Below, piece after piece: positions 5,958 to 11,066 of a stretch of 11,066 nucleotides of DNA. Every line of letters starts with the position of its first letter. Within the stretch, counting starts at the first letter, position 1. The notes under the pieces are model-generated. The model saw only the letters and a list, made by a program, of their open reading frames with translations, did not search any database and was not told the DNA's origin. Origin of the DNA: Burkholderiales bacterium (lineage in GTDB: Bacteria > Pseudomonadota > Gammaproteobacteria > Burkholderiales > Burkholderiaceae_C); the NCBI GenBank assembly GCA_005793295.1, contig SXSX01000234.1:1-11066 (forward strand), in the 5' to 3' direction. A program made the translations under genes and the position numbers.

Positions 5958-7010
5958 ATGACAAAACCAAGCAAAAATATCGCCATCGTGGGCGCAGGCA
6001 TGGCGGCTATTACCTGTGCCAGAACGCTTGTTCAGGCGGGACATCGGGTGACCGTGTTTGAAAAAAGCCGGGGCGTGGGCGGACGCATGTCAGCCCGAAA
6101 TAGTCCTTACGGAACCTTTGACCACGGAGCGCAGTACTTTACGGTGCGTGATGTACGCTTTGTCAAAGCGCTTCAAACCACGCCCAAAGCCTGCAAACCT
6201 TGGAGCGCCAACATGGTTCGCGTTCTTGACGAACACGGGCGCATTGCATCTGCCGCTTTGCCATCGCGCGAACCCCATTGGGTTGCCACGCCGGGTATGA
6301 ACGCGTTAGTGAAGGCCTGGGCCGAGCCATTAGCCTCTAACCTGATTCACGAAACCCGGGTCACCCATTTGGAAACCGACGCGCTCAATCCGAAACAATG
6401 GCAACTGCGAACCAAGGGCGCTGACGACAGCGTCCACGTCATGGGCGGATTTGATGCCGTGGTTTTAGCTGTTCCCAGCCCCCAAGCCCACGTCTTGTTA
6501 CACACCGCCCCTTCTTCAAAAAACTTCAATGTAGGAGCGCTTGAACAGATTGAAAGCGTCGCGGTCGCACCCTGCTGGACGATGATGTTGGCATTCCCCC
6601 AAGCCGTCCAGCCGGGCCTGACATCTTTAGGCCCCCAATGGAACGCAGCGCGTAGCACCCACCACCGCATTGCTTGGTTAGCCCGAGAATCCAGTAAACC
6701 AGGCCGTGGCTTGATTGAGCGTTGGACGGTTCAAGCCAGTTCCGAATGGTCTCAAGAACATTTACAAGACGACAACGTCCGCGTAGAAGCCAAGTTACTG
6801 AAAGCGTTTTCTGAGGTCACTGGAATTCGAGCCGTACCGTCCTTTGTTGATTCCCACCGTTGGTTGTACGCTAAAACAGAAAAGGCCTTGGGAAAAAGTC
6901 ACCTCTTCAATACCAAATCAGGCTTGGGCGTGTGTGGCGATTGGTGTTTAGGCCACCGGGTGGAAGACGCGTTTGTTTCCGGTTTGGAAATGGCGCTCGC
7001 CATCGGCTAA
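5958..7010 (+). CDS. Renalase-like FAD-dependent amine oxidase-family oxidoreductase
   Basis: This is a 350-residue flavoprotein with an N-terminal Rossmann dinucleotide fold: IAIVGAGMAAITCARTL (8-24), the strand VTVFEKS ending in the ribose-binding acidic E35, and the flavin-proximal GVGGRMSARN (39-48) followed by FDHGAQYFTVRD. The C-terminal FAD-contact region is GLGVCGDWCLG with HRVEDAFVSGLEMA (322-346). This layout fits the NAD/FAD-dependent oxidoreductase group that includes bacterial renalase-like proteins (COG3380 type). The exact substrate cannot be read from sequence; bacterial renalases oxidise isomeric dihydro-NAD(P)H, which is only a possibility here. The start has AGGAG nine bases upstream. 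It lies 58 bp after lysR and only 19 bp before gluQ, so it may lead the RNA-modification gene run, or belong functionally with the redox genes. Confidence 0.9.
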   Translation: MTKPSKNIAIVGAGMAAITCARTLVQAGHRVTVFEKSRGVGGRMSARNSPYGTFDHGAQYFTVRDVRFVKALQTTPKACKPWSANMVRVLDEHGRIASAALPSREPHWVATPGMNALVKAWAEPLASNLIHETRVTHLETDALNPKQWQLRTKGADDSVHVMGGFDAVVLAVPSPQAHVLLHTAPSSKNFNVGALEQIESVAVAPCWTMMLAFPQAVQPGLTSLGPQWNAARSTHHRIAWLARESSKPGRGLIERWTVQASSEWSQEHLQDDNVRVEAKLLKAFSEVTGIRAVPSFVDSHRWLYAKTEKALGKSHLFNTKSGLGVCGDWCLGHRVEDAFVSGLEMALAIG

Positions 7011-7029
7011 TTCTCAATCACCGCTGCGC

Positions 7030-7911
7030 GTGAGCCGCTACGTCGGACGCTTTGCCCCCTCGCCTACGGGCCCTTTGCATGCGGGCTCCTTGGTTGCAGC
7101 GCTTGCGAGTTGGTTGGATGCGCGAGCCCACGCGGGCGCGTGGTTGGTTCGGATTGAAGATGTAGACACCCCTCGCACCATCCCGGGCGCAGACCAAACC
7201 ATTCTTCACCAATTGGCAAGTTGTGGTTTGTATCCTGATGCGCCGCCCACATGGCAAAGCCAGCGCACAAGCCTATACCAACGGGCACTCACACAGTTGC
7301 AAGCTGATGGCATGGTTTATCCCTGCACTTGTTCACGCAAAGACATTACCGATGCGTGGGCGGCGTTAGGTGAACAGCGCCCACGCAACAGCGACCTGAT
7401 CTATCCAGGAACATGCAGAAACGCGGCCCATGTCAAAAGCCCTTTTGCTTGGCGCGTACGAACGGAGCAACCGCATCGCAGCACATCAATCACTTGGACT
7501 GACCGACGTTTAGGATCACAAAGCCAAGACGTTGAAACCGCGGTGGGTGACTTTGTGGTGCAACGCGCTGACGCGTGCTTTACCTACCAACTCGCCATGG
7601 TGGTTGACGATGCCGAACAAAGCATCAGCCATATCGTGCGCGGAGAAGATCTCGCAGACAACACAGCTCGCCAAATTTGGCTACAAGGTTGCCTAAACGT
7701 ACCGACCCAAAAGTACTTGCACACCCCATTGGTTGTAGGCCCCAACGGGGAAAAGTTATCGAAACAAAATGGAGCGACCGCTCTAGATAGCTCTCAACCC
7801 TTGCATGCTTTGAACGACGCTGCCCTTGTTTTAGGTTTGTCGTCCGCACAAGGCAGCGTTGCGGAGGCCTTGCTGGCTTGGACACAGCAGTGGCCGTTTT
7901 CAAAAGCCTAA
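7030..7911 (+). CDS. gluQ: Glutamyl-Q tRNA(Asp) synthetase
   Basis: GluQ is a paralogue of the glutamyl-tRNA synthetase catalytic domain that lacks the anticodon-binding part; it attaches glutamate to the queuosine in the anticodon of tRNA(Asp). Visible features are YVGRFAPSPTGPLHAGSLVAA (4-24) with the HIGH-like HAGS, RIEDVDTPR (41-49), zinc ligands CTC (99-101) with Y125 and C129, RGEDLADNTARQIWLQ and the KMSKS-like KLSKQ (242-246). At 293 residues it has the short family length. The spacing between C101 and Y125 appears about twelve residues longer than in the E. coli enzyme. The start is taken as GTG at 7030, just before the conserved core; the frame is open to 6973 but that would overlap the preceding gene. 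No clear Shine-Dalgarno is seen, so translational coupling to the FAD gene 19 bp upstream is likely. Confidence 0.94.
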   Translation: MSRYVGRFAPSPTGPLHAGSLVAALASWLDARAHAGAWLVRIEDVDTPRTIPGADQTILHQLASCGLYPDAPPTWQSQRTSLYQRALTQLQADGMVYPCTCSRKDITDAWAALGEQRPRNSDLIYPGTCRNAAHVKSPFAWRVRTEQPHRSTSITWTDRRLGSQSQDVETAVGDFVVQRADACFTYQLAMVVDDAEQSISHIVRGEDLADNTARQIWLQGCLNVPTQKYLHTPLVVGPNGEKLSKQNGATALDSSQPLHALNDAALVLGLSSAQGSVAEALLAWTQQWPFSKA

Positions 7912-7954
7912 AATCAGGCTCGATCACCAGCTTGCGAAATGCAGCTGCTTTTTT

Positions 7955-8734
7955 ATGCCGAACCAATCTTCCCTACCTCTCCCCGTCCCATCCTCGCCCG
8001 CCGAATCGCACGCAGACAAGCCCTTCATGCGAACGATCAAAAGCTTTGTCAAACGCGCAGGCAGAACCACCACCGGCCAAGCCAAAGCTTTTGAGGAGCA
8101 TGGGCCCCAATTTTTGGTGCCCTACCAAACCCACGCACTAGACTTCGCTGCGGCGTTTTCCAACGCGCACGGCAATACGCTCCTAGCAAACGCACCCTTG
8201 GTTTTAGAAATCGGCTTTGGCATGGGGGAAGCGACAGCCCACATTGCCGCCGTCATACCTGACACCCGATTTTTTTGCTGCGAGGTCCATGAACCTGGCG
8301 TGGGCGCTTTGCTCAAACGCATTGGCGAACAAAACCTACACAACATTCGAATCTGCGCACACGATGCAGTGGAAGTCATTGACCACATGATTCCTCTTCA
8401 ATCCCTTGACGGTGCGCACATTTTTTTTCCTGACCCATGGCATAAAACCAAACACAACAAGCGCCGGCTGATTCAGTCGCCCTTAGTTGCCAAACTCAGC
8501 CAACGACTCAAAGTGGGTGCCTACTTGCACTGCGCAACCGACTGGCAGCCTTATGCAGAACAAATTTTGGAAGTTTTAGGCAACGAACCGTTGCTTAAAA
8601 ATCGGGCTACTGCGAGTCACCCCGAGTTAGAAGGCTATGCGCCCAAGCCGCACTATCGCCCGCTCACCAAGTTTGAAAACCGCGGCATTAAACTCGGCCA
8701 CGGGGTTTGGGACATCGTATTTGAACGCGTCTAA
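7955..8734 (+). CDS. trmB: tRNA (guanine-N7-)-methyltransferase TrmB
   Basis: TrmB uses S-adenosylmethionine to methylate N7 of G46 in the variable loop of tRNAs. The match to E. coli TrmB is clear: IKSFVKRAGRTTTGQ (28-42), the SAM-binding EIGFGMGEAT (85-94), EVHEPGVGALL (110-120), HDAVEVI (136-142), the catalytic-region FFPDPWHKTKHNKRR (157-171), ATDWQPYAEQILEV and the C-terminal PLTKFENRG with LGHGVWDIVFERV. With the ATG at 7955 it is 259 residues; an internal ATG at 8027 would give 235, closer to the E. coli 239. Neither has a good ribosome-binding site. The N-terminal 24 residues are Pro/Ser-rich and not conserved, so the later start is possible. It lies 43 bp after gluQ and overlaps the next gene. 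Confidence 0.95.
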   Translation: MPNQSSLPLPVPSSPAESHADKPFMRTIKSFVKRAGRTTTGQAKAFEEHGPQFLVPYQTHALDFAAAFSNAHGNTLLANAPLVLEIGFGMGEATAHIAAVIPDTRFFCCEVHEPGVGALLKRIGEQNLHNIRICAHDAVEVIDHMIPLQSLDGAHIFFPDPWHKTKHNKRRLIQSPLVAKLSQRLKVGAYLHCATDWQPYAEQILEVLGNEPLLKNRATASHPELEGYAPKPHYRPLTKFENRGIKLGHGVWDIVFERV

Positions 8735-9632
8735 GCCGCCTCCGCACCGTGACGGCGTCGGGCCCAGCCGCGTGGTCTTGCCACAAGGCGCGTGGCCTAC
8801 GCTCTTAGATTTTTTAGCCGAACGCTTTGCGCATGTTGGGCGCGAGGAGTGGTTGATGCGCATGCAAAACGGCGACGTTTTGGATGGCCAAGGTAAGGGT
8901 TTGAACGCTCAAGCGGGATACACCCCGCTTCAGACCATTCACTACTTTCGTACACTCCATCAAGAAACACCGATCCCATTTCAAGAAACCGTCTTGTTTC
9001 AAAACGAACACTTGGTCGTGGTGGACAAGCCCCATTTTTTACCAGTCATGCCTTCAGGAAAATACCTGCAAGAAACGGTTTTGGTTCGACTCAAAAATAG
9101 ACTAGGTTTAATCGATTTGGTGCCGATTCACCGCATTGACCTCGACACCGCTGGCCTGGTGCTTTTCTCCTCGAACCCAAAAACCCGCGACGCCTACCAC
9201 GCGCTGTTTCGTGACCGCGCTATCGATAAAACCTACGAAGCCATCGCCCCTTGGAACCCTGCATTGGAATGGCCGCAAACGCGAGAAAGCCGCATCGAAG
9301 TGTCTTCGCATTTCATGCAACAAGCCGAAGTACCCGGCATCCCCAACGCCTTGACCCACATCACACCCATCGAAATCTTGGGCGCATGGGCGCGTTACCA
9401 GCTAAAACCCGTGAGCGGTCAACGTCACCAACTGCGCGTACACATGGCCGCTTTGGGTCTGCCGCTGCTATGGGATGGCATGTATCCAACGCTCACACCT
9501 GAAGGCTCAAGCGACGTCAGCAAGCCATTGCAACTGTTAGCGAAGTCGATTGCGTTTACCGATCCCGTGGGCAAGAAAGCTATGCTTTTTGAGAGCAAGC
9601 AAAACTTAATTAGCTTGGCGCAACTGGCCTAG
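8721..9632 (+). CDS. RluA-family pseudouridine synthase
   Basis: This 303-residue protein would isomerise uridine to pseudouridine in rRNA or tRNA. The catalytic motif is PIHRIDLDTAGLVLFSSN, with HRID giving the nucleophile Asp140. VLFQNEHLVVVDKPHFLPVMPSG upstream and KPVSGQRHQLRVHMAALGLPLLWDGMYP downstream are family-typical. An S4-like N-terminal segment (TLLDFLAERFAHVGREEWL) precedes the core, so it resembles the longer RluA/RluC/RluD-type enzymes; which site it modifies cannot be told from sequence. The start is uncertain. TTG at 8721 overlaps the trmB end by 14 bp and keeps the DGVGPS region I recall from relatives; an ATG at 8637 would overlap trmB by 98 bp, and GTG at 8772 would drop that region. 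The overlap suggests translational coupling. No terminator is obvious after the stop. Confidence 0.9.
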   Translation: MNASKPPPHRDGVGPSRVVLPQGAWPTLLDFLAERFAHVGREEWLMRMQNGDVLDGQGKGLNAQAGYTPLQTIHYFRTLHQETPIPFQETVLFQNEHLVVVDKPHFLPVMPSGKYLQETVLVRLKNRLGLIDLVPIHRIDLDTAGLVLFSSNPKTRDAYHALFRDRAIDKTYEAIAPWNPALEWPQTRESRIEVSSHFMQQAEVPGIPNALTHITPIEILGAWARYQLKPVSGQRHQLRVHMAALGLPLLWDGMYPTLTPEGSSDVSKPLQLLAKSIAFTDPVGKKAMLFESKQNLISLAQLA

Positions 9633-9847
9633 TTATTCAAAGGAATGCAAGGTTAAATTTTGTAAACGTAATCGGACTGCGCTTTGGCTATTTACAGTTA
9701 ACTGCTCTTTCTTGCTAACGATGACAGCTTTACGTTGACTTTGTTTGCATTCATGCAACCGTCACATGGCATTCATAGCCGTATGCCTCAGTGCATTGAA
9801 ATAAGTACCTAGATCGGTAGTTTCCCAACCAACCAGAGGATTTTGAT
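9633..9847. other. AT-richer intergenic region with small palindromes
   Basis: This 215-bp gap holds no convincing gene. It contains three short symmetric elements: CAGTTAACTG at 9695-9704, TTGCAT-TC-ATGCAA at 9745-9758, and TACC-N6-GGTA at 9806-9819. A TTGACT (9735-9740) resembles a -35, but no -10 stands at the right distance. The region probably carries the promoter and leader of the small membrane-protein gene that follows, but I cannot assign the elements. No intrinsic terminator for the pseudouridine synthase gene was recognised. Confidence 0.5.
9806..9819. promoter_or_regulatory. Candidate operator TACC-N6-GGTA before the small membrane-protein gene
   Basis: TACCTAGATCGGTA carries 4-bp inverted arms around six bases and lies 28 bp upstream of the ATG at 9848, 15 bp before its ribosome-binding site. 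TACC/GGTA half-sites resemble those used by LuxR/FixJ-type response regulators, which is a weak analogy. Arms this short arise often by chance. Confidence 0.25.
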
Positions 9848-10042
9848 ATGGATAACGGTGCTTATGAAAAATTCCGCCAGGAAAATCCGGTGGTCAATAC
9901 GCTGCTGACGACCTATGAACATCTAACCATGTTTCCTGAAAAATTGACGAGTACGGAAATCTTCCTGATTGCAATATTCCTATTGCTTGCGATCTATGCA
10001 GTTATAAGGCTGATTAAGAAATTGAAAAAATTGGGCGCGTAG
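9848..10042 (+). CDS. Small single-span membrane protein, function unknown
   Basis: This is a 64-residue protein I do not recognise. The first ~36 residues are polar and mixed (MDNGAYEKFRQENPVVNT, then LTTYEHLTMFPEKLTS). A membrane segment follows at about 37-57 (TEIFLIAIFLLLAIYAVIRLI), then a basic tail KKLKKLGA. The positive-inside rule puts the C-terminus in the cytoplasm and the N-terminal part in the periplasm. The gene is supported by an excellent ribosome-binding site, AGAGGA at 9835-9840, seven bases before ATG. It stands alone, with 215 bp before it and a 51-bp gap to the convergent ABC ATPase gene in which no clear terminator is visible. Its base composition is visibly more AT-rich than its neighbours. 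No function can be assigned. Confidence 0.72.
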   Translation: MDNGAYEKFRQENPVVNTLLTTYEHLTMFPEKLTSTEIFLIAIFLLLAIYAVIRLIKKLKKLGA

Positions 10043-10093
10043 CTTGAAACCAAATCGGGTAAAAAGCACGTCATGCGTTCAAAGTGCGGTATC

Positions 10094-11066
10094 TCAGAGT
10101 AACCGGCTAAAGGTAACGACATGATCAACTTTGGCGCGTATGCCGATCCATTCACCCACGGAATGGTCATGGTGGCTAGGAACGTGCGCTAAAACAGTTT
10201 CTCCGGTTTTTAAGCGCAGGGTATATAAAAACTCTGAGCCGCGAAATGATTTGCGAATGATCTCGGCTTTGACCGGTGCGTCGTCGTCGTGAACGATGTC
10301 ATCGGCACGCAGCAGCACATCGCATTCGCTTAATGCAAACGTGCTGGGCAGTGGGCACTCGGCTACGTCGACCAAGTCACCCATGGGCGTGTGCACCACC
10401 ACGTGATTGTTTTTTTCACTCAGTGTGGCATGCGTAAACACGCCGTGGCCAATGAACTCGGCCACAAAGCGCGTTGCAGGGCGGTGGTACAGCGTATAGG
10501 CATCGTCCCACTGGTGCAAGCCGCCTTCCGACATGACGCCAATCACATCACCAATGGCAAAGGCTTCCATTTGGTCATGCGTCACAAACAGGGCGGTGGT
10601 TTGCGCTTCTTTCAAAATGCCACGCACTTCCAAGGCCAAGCGTTCGCGCAATTCCACATCCAAGTTAGAGAACGGCTCGTCGAGAAGCAAGAGTTGCGGC
10701 TTGGGTGCCAAAGCACGGGCCAAGGCCACGCGCTGCTGTTGGCCGCCCGATAACTCGTGTGGGTAACGCTGTGCACTGCTGCTCAAGCCCACCAGCGCCA
10801 GCACCTCGCGCACACGCGCTTCGCTCTCGGCACGGGGTAACTTGTGCAGGCCAAAGCGCACGTTGTCGTGCACGCTTAAATGGGGGAACAGGGCATAGTC
10901 TTGAAACACCATGCCAATGCGGCGCGACTCGGGAGCCACATGCACTTGACCACTACTGACCACCGATTGGGCCAAACGAATTTCACCCGCACTGGCACGT
11001 TCCAGACCCGCCACTGCACGCAACAGCGTGGTGTTGCCGCAGCCAGAGGGGCCAATCAGCACGCCC
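10094..11066 (-). CDS. Fe3+-type ABC transporter ATPase (FbpC-like), N-terminus off the edge, Walker A Lys replaced by Asn
   Basis: This is the ATP-hydrolysing subunit of an ABC importer, missing its first few tens of residues beyond the right edge. Visible motifs are Walker A GPSGCGNTTLLR, the Q-loop VFQDYALFPHLS, signature LSGGQQQRVALARAL, Walker B LLLLDEPFSNLD and H-loop VTHDQMEA. A C-terminal TOBE-type domain follows, with LLRADDIV, IRKSFRGSEFLYTLRLKTGE and PSHHDHSVGEWIGI, which resembles FbpC/AfuC-type ferric iron ATPases; other substrates such as spermidine or sulfate are less likely. The notable oddity is the Walker A: Asn (AAC, 11035-11033) stands where Lys is expected. Lys at this place contacts the ATP phosphates and is needed for normal activity, so this copy may be inactive, or a single base may be miscalled. 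No permease or binding-protein gene lies in the window; these may be upstream, off the edge. It converges with the small membrane-protein gene. Confidence 0.88.
   Translation of the reverse strand, partial: GVLIGPSGCGNTTLLRAVAGLERASAGEIRLAQSVVSSGQVHVAPESRRIGMVFQDYALFPHLSVHDNVRFGLHKLPRAESEARVREVLALVGLSSSAQRYPHELSGGQQQRVALARALAPKPQLLLLDEPFSNLDVELRERLALEVRGILKEAQTTALFVTHDQMEAFAIGDVIGVMSEGGLHQWDDAYTLYHRPATRFVAEFIGHGVFTHATLSEKNNHVVVHTPMGDLVDVAECPLPSTFALSECDVLLRADDIVHDDDAPVKAEIIRKSFRGSEFLYTLRLKTGETVLAHVPSHHDHSVGEWIGIRAKVDHVVTFSRLL

Noticed and set aside
6973..7029. Upstream ATG for gluQ inside the FAD oxidoreductase gene
   Set aside because: The extension (MFPVWKWRS...) is the shifted frame of the preceding gene and adds nothing conserved before the YVGRFAPSPTG core.
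7859..7954. Upstream ATG for trmB inside gluQ
   Set aside because: The added residues are a frame-shifted copy of gluQ coding sequence with no similarity to TrmB N-termini.
9735..9763. TTGACT as -35 of a sigma-70 promoter for the small membrane protein
   Set aside because: At 16-18 bp downstream the sequence is ACCGTC-like, with no -10 resemblance.
1..11066. Search by eye for tRNAs, CRISPR repeats, insertion sequences, toxin-antitoxin or defence genes
   Set aside because: No repeat-spacer pattern, transposase motif, cloverleaf or defence-type domain was found; all larger frames are explained by housekeeping, transport or redox families.

Overview
This window looks like ordinary chromosome from a betaproteobacterium, most likely Burkholderiales/Comamonadaceae. 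That placement is inferred from the character of the proteins, the gene combinations and the moderate GC content; no rRNA or other marker is present to confirm it. Genes are densely packed. I see no tRNA or rRNA, CRISPR array, transposase, integrase or phage gene.

Layout. (1) 1-3110, minus strand: a phosphate-starvation type operon. An exported phytase-like esterase-domain protein (PF13449 type) is followed by ugpB (glycerol-3-phosphate/glycerophosphodiester binding protein) and the start of ugpA (permease), which runs off the left edge. A near-consensus Pho box sits exactly 10 bp upstream of a -10 element in front of the operon, so PhoB control is well supported by sequence. A hairpin just before ugpA covers its ribosome-binding region. 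(2) 3110-4869, minus strand: pirin, DoxX and flavodoxin-family quinone oxidoreductase-like genes, apparently one operon ending in a strong hairpin terminator. It diverges from a LysR-type regulator (4958-5899, plus) with a perfect palindrome exactly midway between the two start codons. This resembles the E. coli YhaJ/YhaK/YqjF set and suggests a quinone or aromatic-electrophile stress module. (3) 5958-9632, plus strand: a renalase-like FAD oxidoreductase, then gluQ, trmB and an RluA-family pseudouridine synthase, closely spaced or overlapping, so an RNA-modification gene run. (4) 9633-10093: an AT-richer stretch with small palindromes and a 64-codon single-membrane-span protein behind a very good ribosome-binding site. 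(5) 10094-11066, minus strand: a Fe3+-type (FbpC-like) ABC ATPase cut by the right edge, whose Walker A lysine is replaced by asparagine while all other catalytic motifs are intact.

How the parts work together. Under phosphate limitation the first operon would release phosphate or phosphodiester compounds outside or in the periplasm (phytase-like protein) and import glycerol-3-phosphate or glycerophosphodiesters (Ugp). The second module would handle reactive quinones or similar compounds under LysR control. The third acts on tRNA and rRNA. I found no clearly new biological system. The points most worth checking are the Walker A substitution, the Pho-controlled phytase-like/ugp arrangement, the hairpin over the ugpA start, and the uncharacterised small membrane protein.
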